Assembly (NCBI RefSeq): GCF_910585845.1
Contig: NZ_CAJUHF010000029.1
Span: 12,346 to 27,806, forward strand
Length of the DNA stretch: 15,461 bases
Reading direction: 5' to 3'
From: an uncultured Bacteroides sp.
GTDB lineage: Bacteria; Bacteroidota; Bacteroidia; Bacteroidales; Bacteroidaceae
Each line of letters begins with the position of its first letter. Position 1 is the first letter of the stretch. The translations under genes were made by a program, and so were the position numbers. Positions 6,311 through 13,376 of this stretch are shown here, one piece after another. The notes beneath the pieces were generated by a model. It saw only the letters and a program-made list of their open reading frames with translations, searched no databases and was not told the origin of the DNA.

Positions 6311-7804
6311 ATGGCAGTAGAACTAAAGAACCTGACCAAACGCAGCGAGAATTATTCGCAGTGGTACAATGAATTGGTGGTGAAGGCTGACTTGGCAGAA
6401 CAGTCGGCTGTGCGTGGCTGTATGGTGATCAAACCTTACGGATACGCTATCTGGGAGAAAATGCAACGTCAGCTTGACGATATGTTCAAGGAGACGGGAC
6501 ATGTGAATGCTTATTTCCCTCTGCTGATTCCGAAATCTTTCCTCAGCCGCGAAGCGGAACATGTGGAAGGCTTTGCAAAAGAGTGTGCTGTGGTTACCCA
6601 TCACCGTCTGAAGAATGACCCGAATGGAAACGGGGTGATTGTAGACCCTGAGGCAAAACTCGAAGAGGAACTGATTATACGTCCCACTTCCGAAACCATC
6701 ATCTGGAATACGTATAAGAACTGGATTAACTCTTATCGCGACCTGCCTATCCTGTGCAACCAGTGGGCGAACGTGATGCGCTGGGAGATGCGTACCCGTC
6801 TTTTCCTCCGTACCGCCGAGTTCTTGTGGCAGGAAGGACATACCGCCCACGCCACACGCGAAGAGGCGGAAGAAGAAGCCGTACGTATGCTGAATGTGTA
6901 TGCCGATTTTGCAGAGAAATACATGGCTGTTCCTGTGGTGAAAGGTGTGAAGTCTGCTAACGAACGCTTTGCCGGTGCGTTGGACACTTACACGATTGAG
7001 GCGATGATGCAGGACGGAAAGGCGCTGCAAAGCGGTACGTCACACTTCCTCGGACAGAACTTCGCCAAGGCATTTGATGTGCAGTTCGTGAACAAAGAAA
7101 ACAAGATGGAGTACGTATGGGCTACCTCATGGGGAGTATCTACCCGACTGATGGGAGCACTGATCATGACACACTCTGATGACAACGGACTGGTATTGCC
7201 GCCGCATCTGGCTCCGATACAGGTGGTCATTGTGCCTATCTATAAGAATGCGGAAATGCTGCAGAAGATTGATGAGAAAGTTGCCGGCATCGTAGCGAAG
7301 CTGAAAGCAATGGGCATCTCGGTGAAGTATGACAATGCAGACAATAAGCGCCCGGGATTCAAGTTTGCCGACTATGAGTTGAAGGGTGTGCCTGTTCGTC
7401 TGGTGATGGGAGGCCGTGACTTGGAGAACAATACGATGGAGGTAATGCGTCGCGATACGTTGGGGAAAGAGACCCGTTCTTGCGACGGCATCGAAGAGTA
7501 TGTAAAGGATCTGTTGGAAGAGATTCAGAACAACATTTACCAGAAAGCCCTCAACTATCGCAATTCACATATTACGAAGGTGGACAGTTATGATGAATTC
7601 AAGCAGAAGATAGAAGAAGGTGGCTTTATTCTGGCGCACTGGGACGGTACTGTCGAGACAGAGGAAAAGATTAAGGAAGAAACTAAAGCCACTATCCGTT
7701 GCATTCCTTTCGAAACCTTCTTGGACGACGATAAGGAACCGGGCGTTTGCATGGTGACCGGTAAACCATCGGCATGCCGTGCTTTGTTTGCACGTTCCTA
7801 TTGA
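6311..7804 (+). CDS. proS: Prolyl-tRNA synthetase, short archaeal/eukaryote-like type
   Basis: This class II aminoacyl-tRNA synthetase charges tRNA-Pro with proline in the cytoplasm. At 497 residues it belongs to the shorter ProRS form that lacks the editing insertion domain of the E. coli enzyme. Visible parts: the motif 1 region (about 35-75); the proline-binding RPTSET (124-129); motif 2 from R157-W-E to FLRTAEFLWQEGHTAH (165-180); motif 3 GVSTRLMGALIMTHSDDNGL (275-294) with R279; the anticodon-binding domain (about 303-400); and the zinc-ribbon-like C-terminal domain ending in CRALFARSY with the terminal tyrosine typical of this form. The gene is complete. It converges with the leftward gene at 8012, and a strong bidirectional terminator lies between them. 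Confidence 0.97.
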   Translation: MAVELKNLTKRSENYSQWYNELVVKADLAEQSAVRGCMVIKPYGYAIWEKMQRQLDDMFKETGHVNAYFPLLIPKSFLSREAEHVEGFAKECAVVTHHRLKNDPNGNGVIVDPEAKLEEELIIRPTSETIIWNTYKNWINSYRDLPILCNQWANVMRWEMRTRLFLRTAEFLWQEGHTAHATREEAEEEAVRMLNVYADFAEKYMAVPVVKGVKSANERFAGALDTYTIEAMMQDGKALQSGTSHFLGQNFAKAFDVQFVNKENKMEYVWATSWGVSTRLMGALIMTHSDDNGLVLPPHLAPIQVVIVPIYKNAEMLQKIDEKVAGIVAKLKAMGISVKYDNADNKRPGFKFADYELKGVPVRLVMGGRDLENNTMEVMRRDTLGKETRSCDGIEEYVKDLLEEIQNNIYQKALNYRNSHITKVDSYDEFKQKIEEGGFILAHWDGTVETEEKIKEETKATIRCIPFETFLDDDKEPGVCMVTGKPSACRALFARSY

Positions 7805-7882
7805 TGACACGCTGGACTGCGGCAAGGTTTTCAATACACATATCGTGAATGTGCCGAAACAATTGCCCGGCAAGTGAGATAT

Positions 7883-7972
7883 AAAAGAGACTGTGCTACC
7901 CTTGGGATATATCCTAAAGAGTCGGATAAAAAGACTCTAAGGATGCTCTTCAAGGGTAGCACAGTCTCTTTT
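7883..7972. terminator. Bidirectional terminator with a perfect 22-bp stem
   Basis: Bases 7883-7904 and 7951-7972 are perfect inverted repeats of 22 bp. They begin with AAAAGAGACTGTGCTACC and close with a T-rich end, so the stem has A and T tracts on the correct sides for both directions. The 46-base loop contains the palindrome GGATATATCC (7905-7914) and a small hairpin, AGAGTC (7918-7923) with GACTCT (7933-7938), giving a branched fold. It lies between the convergent proS and the gene at 8012. The 78 bases between proS and the stem hold nothing I recognise. Confidence 0.9.
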
Positions 7973-8011
7973 TGCACATCAAAGGGGAGTAAAGACAAGC
8001 GATAGTTTAGT

Positions 8012-8803
8012 TTAGAACAGCTGTGTCTTTAAGCCGAACGACAGGCTGAGATAATCTTTCGGTTTCAGGTATTTATTGAGGAATGCACTGACCACATACA
8101 GGTCGCATGTGCTTATCTCATAGAAGAAAGTCACGGCCCTTGCCCCCAGACGCCAGCGTGGAGGGATGTCATACGTGATCCGCTGTCCGAGGAAGATGTG
8201 GATACGCACTTTGGAGGAGAAGCCATAATATCCTTTCGGATAACGGTCGGGTTCGTGTGTCCAGAACTCATTGCCGAAGACGGTATTCAGATACATACCG
8301 CAGGCAAGGGGTTCTACGGAGATTCCCTTTCCAAGGGTGACGCTCCAAGGCATGTAGTTCTGCTTCAGGGTCATAGTGATCTTGCTTCGTTCGGACTGGT
8401 ATTTGGGCAGGAATCCGAAGAATAGATCCGTTTCCCACTGATTGCGCTTGCCGTAGTCCCATCCCGTACCCAGTGAGATCAGACCCATGTTGCCGGCAAA
8501 CTGTAGTTTCGTATGTGTCGGGATAAGGGCTTCCCAGTGTTTCCGATAGCGGTGCACACGCCGGTCGTAGCGGCTGAAGCGCTGGTCGACGTCGGCACTG
8601 TCTATTTTCACTTTCACTTCCTCTTTCATTTCCACTTTTTCTTTTTCCAGCCATACGGTGTCATGCTTTATGATGATGACGGTATCTTTGGCTACTTGTT
8701 GTGGGGCTATGGGTGTTTCCATAGTTTCTTGCGCACGTCCCATGAGCGGGCAGGCAAGCAGAAGGCATATCCATGTTCTAGTAATAGGCAATTTCGCGTT
8801 CAT
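8012..8803 (-). CDS. Probable outer-membrane beta-barrel protein, function unknown
   Basis: The 263-residue protein starts with a Sec signal peptide (about residues 1-25, hydrophobic core WICLLLACPLMG, cleavage after GRAQ or nearby). A charged, probably coiled region follows (about 45-75, EKEKVEMKEEVKVKIDS). The rest alternates short aromatic-rich strands, such as LQFAGNMGLISLG, TDLFFGFLP and KVRIHIFLG, and ends LSLSFGLKTQLF with a terminal phenylalanine, the usual outer-membrane barrel signature. About eight strands are plausible. I do not recognise a named family, though small Bacteroides outer-membrane families such as DUF3575 look similar. Its start overlaps the phosphoesterase stop by 26 bases, so the two are translated from one message. 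Confidence 0.75.
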   Translation of the reverse strand: MNAKLPITRTWICLLLACPLMGRAQETMETPIAPQQVAKDTVIIIKHDTVWLEKEKVEMKEEVKVKIDSADVDQRFSRYDRRVHRYRKHWEALIPTHTKLQFAGNMGLISLGTGWDYGKRNQWETDLFFGFLPKYQSERSKITMTLKQNYMPWSVTLGKGISVEPLACGMYLNTVFGNEFWTHEPDRYPKGYYGFSSKVRIHIFLGQRITYDIPPRWRLGARAVTFFYEISTCDLYVVSAFLNKYLKPKDYLSLSFGLKTQLF

Positions 8804-9584
8804 ATCCGTCGGGGGTTATGGTGAATATATAGTAGCAACGGTTTTTCATGCAGTCGCTCATGTAGTACATCACGCCATCTTCAAAGAGGTTGGCTTCGAA
8901 GACATGGTGTTCGTGGGCTGCCGTGCAGAACATCAAGTTGGGGAACTGTCTGATGGTGTACTGAAAGACCTGTGCTACATTGTTGTTGAATTCGAAGCAG
9001 AAGGGGCGTATGTGCATGGAGACCACGGTGCGGTCATACTCGTCGCGGCGCTCTTCAAGTTGGCTGGCGAGGAAGTCAAAGTCGGGAATGGGGCGCGAGT
9101 AGTCGTATTCGATGGCATTGGTATTGAGGCAAACGAATTTGATTCGTCCGGCAATGAAGGAGAAGTTCGGTTCGCCGAATACGGCACGGAAGGTATCTTC
9201 TCCTGTACCGATGCAGTCGTGGTTGCCGATCAGGCCTACGTATGGGACGTTCAGTTTGTTCATGATGTCGCGTTGCCATAGAAATTCGTTGGTGACGCCG
9301 AAGTCGCTGAAGTCTCCACCGTGGATGACGAAGTCGATATCGTCCCGCTGGTTGAGGTGGTTGACAAAGTCTACGGTTTCGTCATACCACCGTTGGGAAT
9401 CGCCCATGGTGACGAAACGGATGACCGTCTTGTCTTTGCAGTTGGCTTCTATCTTCTCGATATTATGATTGTTGATGTCTGTCGGACCACTGATACGTGA
9501 GTCATAAGGATGATAATCTATCATGTCACAACCGCTCATGCATAAACTTAAAAGCGGAATGAATAAGAGTTTAGGGCTTTTCAT
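8778..9584 (-). CDS. Calcineurin-like metallophosphoesterase lipoprotein
   Basis: The 268-residue protein has a lipoprotein signal (LLSLCMSGC, acylated Cys19), so it is anchored in the cell envelope. The phosphoesterase motifs are in order: MGDSQ (60-64, metal ligand D62), GGDFSDFG (89-96, D91), GNHD (120-123), SMHIRPF (189-195, H191) and AHEHH (223-227, H224 and H226). These are the ligands of a two-metal site that hydrolyses phosphomono- or diesters. The last motif has Ala where most members have Gly (GHxH). The substrate is unknown. It overlaps the downstream barrel gene by 26 bases. A leftward promoter near 9998-10005 would give it a leader of about 400 bases carrying the repeat array. 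Confidence 0.85.
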   Translation of the reverse strand: MKSPKLLFIPLLSLCMSGCDMIDYHPYDSRISGPTDINNHNIEKIEANCKDKTVIRFVTMGDSQRWYDETVDFVNHLNQRDDIDFVIHGGDFSDFGVTNEFLWQRDIMNKLNVPYVGLIGNHDCIGTGEDTFRAVFGEPNFSFIAGRIKFVCLNTNAIEYDYSRPIPDFDFLASQLEERRDEYDRTVVSMHIRPFCFEFNNNVAQVFQYTIRQFPNLMFCTAAHEHHVFEANLFEDGVMYYMSDCMKNRCYYIFTITPDGYEREIAYY

Positions 9585-9689
9585 TGTGCTATGAGTATTT
9601 ATATTAAACGTTATCCATATTCTTCTTTTTCATTTCCTGAGACTGTTGATACCTCCGGAAGGAAATGCGACGGAGTGAAGGAAACAAGA

Positions 9690-9938
9690 CCTGAGCTTTA
9701 TGCCCGTAACCCTGAACTTTGCGTCCGTAACCCTGAGCTTTACGCCCGTAACCCTGAGCTTTACGTCCGTAACCCTGGGCTTTGCGTTCGTAACCCCTGG
9801 GCTTTGCGTTCGTAACCCCTGGGCTTTGCGCTCGTAACCCCTGGGCTTTGCGCTCGTAACCCCTGGGCTTTGTGCTCGTAACCCCTGGGCTTTGCGCTCG
9901 TAACCCCTGGGCTTTGCACTCGTAACCCTTGGGCTTTT
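9690..9938. repeat. Tandem minisatellite, about 11 units, 21-bp changing to 22-bp period
   Basis: Four 21-bp units (9690-9773) of the form CCTGAGCTTTACGYCCGTAAC are followed by seven 22-bp units (9774-9927). The later units carry one extra C (GTAACCCCTGGG) and G in place of A in CCTGGGC. A degenerate partial unit ends near 9938. Units are contiguous, so this is not a CRISPR array. Unit 7, unit 8 and unit 10 are identical, which points to recent duplication. On the minus strand the 22-bp unit has no stop codon in any frame and would read as the repeating peptides GYERKAQ, GLRAQSP and GVTSAKPR. The array occupies the leader region of the phosphoesterase gene. Confidence 0.95.
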
Positions 9939-9997
9939 CTACGATCGCCAAACTGAGGTTTGTGGTAACGTAACTTCACCCCTTAGAAAACTGCGGG

Positions 9998-10005
9998 CAA
10001 AGATA
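9998..10005 (-). promoter_or_regulatory. Leftward -7 box upstream of the repeat array
   Basis: Read on the minus strand, TATCTTTG (10005-9998) followed by C matches the Bacteroides -7 consensus. The -33 position is weak, with no TTTG at 19-21 bases. A transcript from here would start near 9990, cross the whole repeat array and reach the phosphoesterase gene at 9584. I see no better promoter between the array and that gene. Confidence 0.45.
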
Positions 10006-10080
10006 GAGTTTTCTTTTCGATAAATATTTGTCATATCTCCCTTTTTTCTGTTCTGTTTATACCGGCTTTTTCTTGCCGGC

Positions 10081-10118
10081 TGTCTAATAATTAGACGCGA
10101 GTGTCTAATTATTAGACA
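10081..10118. promoter_or_regulatory. Paired dyad, probable activator (enhancer) site for the ABC operon
   Basis: TGTCTAATAATTAGAC (10081-10096) and GTCTAATTATTAGACA (10103-10118) are exact reverse complements separated by 6 bases. Each arm is itself a 15-base palindrome apart from its central base (GTCTAATnATTAGAC). Two adjacent dimer sites about 100 bases upstream of a sigma-54 start is the usual layout for NtrC-type activators. The same DNA could also form a cruciform or hairpin. The rest of the 10006-10309 stretch holds a short palindrome ATCACGTGAT (10145-10154), the promoter at 10174-10190 and a leader with a possible hairpin (CGGTTC 10218-10223, GAACCG 10245-10250). Confidence 0.7.
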
Positions 10119-10173
10119 ACCGATAGTATGCTTTCAAAATGATAATCACGTGATAGATAGATGCTTATTGGGT

Positions 10174-10190
10174 TTGGCACGCTTCTTGCC
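10174..10190 (+). promoter_or_regulatory. Sigma-54 promoter (-24/-12) of the ABC transporter operon
   Basis: TTGGCACGCTTCTTGCC matches the RpoN consensus TGGCAC-N5-TTGC at every conserved base. GG (10176-10177) and GC (10188-10189) are exactly 10 bases apart. The predicted start is near 10201, leaving a leader of about 110 bases before the ATPase ATG at 10310. I see no TAnnTTTG box in the same place, so the housekeeping reading does not compete here. Confidence 0.8.
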
Positions 10191-10309
10191 TTGAAGAAAG
10201 CAGCGTCTCGCCTGATTCGGTTCCGTTTGTCGTCGGGTTGGGGAGAACCGTGTTCCCTGCGAAAGTAGGGCTCGCGTAGCTTGATTAAATAACATATAAT
10301 AATAGAATT

Positions 10310-10996
10310 ATGATTGAAATTAATGACATCAGCAAAGTATTCCGTACTACGGAAGTGGAAACAGTAGCATTGAATCATGTGAACCTTGAGGTGAAAGAGG
10401 GAGAGTTTGTGGCAATTATGGGACCATCAGGTTGCGGCAAGTCCACTCTATTGAACATTTTAGGACTGCTGGACAATCCGACAGAAGGTTCCTATAAGCT
10501 CTTCGGGCAGGAAGTGGGCGGTCTGAAGGAAAAGGAACGTACCCGCGTCCGTAAAGGGAAGTTGGGATTCGTATTCCAGAGCTTTAACCTGATAGACGAG
10601 CTGAATGTCTATGAGAACGTTGAACTGCCTCTGACTTATCTCGGTATCAAATCCTCCGAACGTCGTCAGTTGGTGCAGGACATTCTGAAGCGTATGAACA
10701 TCAGTCATCGCGCCAAGCACTTTCCCCAGCAGCTTTCCGGCGGTCAGCAGCAGCGTGTAGCCATAGCCCGCGCAGTGGTCACCAGTCCCAAGCTGATACT
10801 TGCCGACGAGCCGACCGGTAACTTGGACTCCAAGAACGGTGCGGAAGTGATGAACCTGCTGACGGAACTGAACCGGGAAGGCACCACTATCATCATGGTG
10901 ACACACTCGCAGCACGATGCAAGTTTCGCCCATCGTACCGTACATCTGTTTGATGGCAGTATCGTGGCAAGCGTTGCGGCACATGAGATGTTATGA
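10310..10996 (+). CDS. ABC transporter ATP-binding protein (MacB/LolD/FtsE type)
   Basis: The 228-residue nucleotide-binding subunit powers the FtsX-like permeases that follow, at the cytoplasmic face of the inner membrane. Motifs: Walker A GPSGCGKST (38-46), Q-loop glutamine in FVFQ (about 90), signature LSGGQQQR (142-149), Walker B LILADEP (162-168) and switch histidine in MVTHS (about 199). The length and the GLLDNPTEGSY and NLIDELNVYENVELPL segments place it in the MacB/LolD group used for lipoprotein release, efflux or mechanotransmission rather than nutrient uptake. It is the first gene after the sigma-54 promoter. Its TGA overlaps an in-frame ATG of the next gene (ATGA at 10993-10996), which suggests translational coupling. 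Confidence 0.93.
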   Translation: MIEINDISKVFRTTEVETVALNHVNLEVKEGEFVAIMGPSGCGKSTLLNILGLLDNPTEGSYKLFGQEVGGLKEKERTRVRKGKLGFVFQSFNLIDELNVYENVELPLTYLGIKSSERRQLVQDILKRMNISHRAKHFPQQLSGGQQQRVAIARAVVTSPKLILADEPTGNLDSKNGAEVMNLLTELNREGTTIIMVTHSQHDASFAHRTVHLFDGSIVASVAAHEML

Positions 10997-11028
10997 GAGA
11001 TTACTCCAATGAACTAACAGAAAATGCA

Positions 11029-13338
11029 ATGAAACAAATCTATTACGTCATACAAACGTTGCTGCGTGGGCGCGGTTCAAACGTCATCAAAGTGGTCTCC
11101 CTCGGATTGGGACTGACGATGAGTATCTTGCTGTTTGCCCGTGTAGCCTTCGAGCAGAGCTACGACACGTGCTACAAGGATTACGATAACCTGTATCAGA
11201 TCTTCTCCATCTTCACTGCCAATGGCGAGCAGTTCAAACCGCAAAAGCAGAACTGCGGTCCGGTGGCAGGTGCCATCCTTGAGAATTTTCCTCAGGAGGT
11301 AGAGGCAGCCACCAGCACGGCTTACTTCTTGGGCGCACCTCTGTATAACGGTGATGTGCGTTTCGATGCCCGGACGTTGCTGGCTGATTCACTTTTCTTC
11401 CGTACGATGGGTATCGAGGTGCTGAGCGGGGATCCGGAAAAGGAGTTGATGCAGCAGGATGTCATCTTCCTGTCTGCCGGTCTGGCGCGGAAGATATTCG
11501 GCGACGAAAACCCCATCGGCAAGGTGCTGAGCTACGACAAAGAGATGCAATTCACCGTGAAAGGCACCTACGCAGACCTGCCGGACAACGCCACGGTGCG
11601 TCCCGAAGGCGTGGTCTCTATGCCCACAGGCTGGAACCGCGGCTGGGGCAACTATTCCTGGCGTGGCGGAGACAGTTATTATGAATACATCCGCTTCCGT
11701 CCCGGAGCCAACAAGAGCGTGGTGAACGCCCGCCTCGATGCCCTTATCCAAAAGTACCGTCCGGAAGAAGACAAGAAAGCTTACGGCTACACCGCCTTTG
11801 TCAAACCTATCCGCGACGTGTACCGCAGCGAAGACCAAGTGCAGCGCATGGACTTCATCATGAGCATCCTTGCCTTTGCCATCCTCTTTATTGCGGCGAT
11901 GAACTACGTGCTGATATCCATCTCCTCGCTGGCCTATCGCGCCAAGGCGGTGGGTGTGCATAAGTGCAGCGGTGCAAGCGGAAACACGATCTTCTCCATG
12001 TTCCTGCTGGAGACGGGGAGCATCATTGTGCTTGCCCTGATACTGATGGGGTTGATACTGCTGAACTTCAGGGAGGCGATCGAGGACACCGCTGCCGTTG
12101 GACTGGATACGCTGTTTGCTCCGGAGCGCATCTGGGTGCCGCTTGTCGTGGTGCTTGTCTTGTTCGTGGTAGGCGGTGTGTTGCCCGGCCGCTTGTTTGC
12201 CCGCATCCCCGTGTCGCAGGTGTTCTGCCGCTATACGGAGGGGAAGAAGGGCTGGAAACGCCCGTTGCTGTTCGTGCAGTTTGCAGGTGTTGCCTTCATC
12301 TGCGGATTGATGTACGTGGTGATGGCGCAATACCGATATGTGATAGAGAAGGATATGGGATATGACCCGCATCGTGTGGTCACGGCAAACGCCTATTTCG
12401 GCAAGGGCGAGGAGAGTGAATCCGCGTTTCACTTCTTCCGCAGCTTGCCCTATGTCGAAGAGATCTCTTTCGCAGTCAGCAGTCCGGTCCAGGGATATAG
12501 CGGTTCGATGATTCAGGGCGAGGGCGGACAGTCGCTCTTCTCAACCCGTATCAGTTGGGTTCCCGAAGATTACTTTCAGATGATGGGCATGACCCTGAAG
12601 GAAGGTCGTCCCGCACGTGCCGAAGATGAAGTTGTCGTGAACGAAGCCTTCGCCGAACGGATGCGTTGGGGAAATGAAACGCTGAACCATCCGTTGCATA
12701 CGGGAGGCGAGACGTTCAAAGTGGTAGGCGTACTGAAAGATTTCCAGATCGGTTCCTTCTACGAGCCGCAGGATGTCATCATCTTCGGACATATCCGCAA
12801 TTTCGGCAGGACGGTTCACGTGCGCCTCAAGGAACCTTTCGCCGAGAATCTGCGCCGGCTCAACAAAGACGTTGCCGAGGCCTATCCGGACAAGACCATA
12901 GACTTCGAAGGCATGGAACAGCAGATACTGAGAGAGTACAATCCGGTGCGCGTATTCAGCAACGCCACGGTGTGGGCGGCTGTGACGATGTTCTTCATCA
13001 TGCTGATGGGACTGATAGGCTACACCACGGACGAGGTACGCCGCCGCTCGAAGGAGATTGCCATCCGTAAGGTGAACGGAGCGGAGTCTGTAAGCATCTT
13101 GGAGTTGCTCTCAAAGGATATATTCTACGTTGCCGCACCGGCTGTCCTTATCGGCACGTTGGCTTCGTGGTATGTCAATGAGATGTGGATGGACCAGTTT
13201 GCCGCGCAAGTACCGCTCTCCGGGATTGCGTATGTGCTGATAGCGCTCGCCATTCTGATTGTCATCGTCGCATGCGTCGTCTGGAAGTCTTGGAGGATTG
13301 CCAACGAGAACCCTGTGCTGAGCATCAAGAGTGAATAA
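11029..13338 (+). CDS. FtsX/MacB-like ABC permease, first copy
   Basis: This inner-membrane permease pairs with the ATPase before it. From the chosen start it has 769 residues in two FtsX-like halves. TM1 (about 18-40) precedes a large MacB-type periplasmic domain (about 45-270). A three-helix block (about 275-388) includes AKAVGVHKCSGAS. Then come another TM (about 412-434), a second periplasmic domain and the last three TMs (about 648-667, 698-716, 733-752), with the coupling segment RSKEIAIRKVNGA (about 673-685). An ATG at 10993 overlapping the ATPase stop adds 12 residues. I prefer 11029 because its product then starts MKQIYYVIQTLLRGRG, aligned with the MRQIYYTIQILLRGRG start of the second permease. 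The substrate is unknown: a drug, lipid, lipoprotein or signal-transduction role are all possible. Confidence 0.9.
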   Translation: MKQIYYVIQTLLRGRGSNVIKVVSLGLGLTMSILLFARVAFEQSYDTCYKDYDNLYQIFSIFTANGEQFKPQKQNCGPVAGAILENFPQEVEAATSTAYFLGAPLYNGDVRFDARTLLADSLFFRTMGIEVLSGDPEKELMQQDVIFLSAGLARKIFGDENPIGKVLSYDKEMQFTVKGTYADLPDNATVRPEGVVSMPTGWNRGWGNYSWRGGDSYYEYIRFRPGANKSVVNARLDALIQKYRPEEDKKAYGYTAFVKPIRDVYRSEDQVQRMDFIMSILAFAILFIAAMNYVLISISSLAYRAKAVGVHKCSGASGNTIFSMFLLETGSIIVLALILMGLILLNFREAIEDTAAVGLDTLFAPERIWVPLVVVLVLFVVGGVLPGRLFARIPVSQVFCRYTEGKKGWKRPLLFVQFAGVAFICGLMYVVMAQYRYVIEKDMGYDPHRVVTANAYFGKGEESESAFHFFRSLPYVEEISFAVSSPVQGYSGSMIQGEGGQSLFSTRISWVPEDYFQMMGMTLKEGRPARAEDEVVVNEAFAERMRWGNETLNHPLHTGGETFKVVGVLKDFQIGSFYEPQDVIIFGHIRNFGRTVHVRLKEPFAENLRRLNKDVAEAYPDKTIDFEGMEQQILREYNPVRVFSNATVWAAVTMFFIMLMGLIGYTTDEVRRRSKEIAIRKVNGAESVSILELLSKDIFYVAAPAVLIGTLASWYVNEMWMDQFAAQVPLSGIAYVLIALAILIVIVACVVWKSWRIANENPVLSIKSE

Positions 13339-13376
13339 GATATGCGAAACTTAAATAAAAGAATAGCGGAAAGATT

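Noticed and set aside
9591..9815. Plus-strand 74-codon frame with four heptapeptide repeats
   Set aside because: It is explained by the 21-bp repeat period and breaks as soon as the period becomes 22. It has no convincing promoter or ribosome binding site.
9690..9938. Possible CRISPR array
   Set aside because: The units are contiguous with no unique spacers, the repeats vary between copies, and no cas gene is nearby. It is a tandem minisatellite.
10145..10154. Palindrome ATCACGTGAT between the double dyad and the sigma-54 promoter
   Set aside because: A 10-base palindrome is short enough to arise by chance, and no second copy is visible nearby. It is noted only in case it is conserved in orthologous promoters.
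11389..12432. Long open frame of 347 codons on the minus strand inside the first permease
   Set aside because: It is antisense to a clearly recognisable permease, has His/Gln-rich composition typical of a shadow frame, and shows no known domain. Similar shadows occur opposite uvrB (545-1540), the second permease (14274-15284) and paaK (2981-3703).
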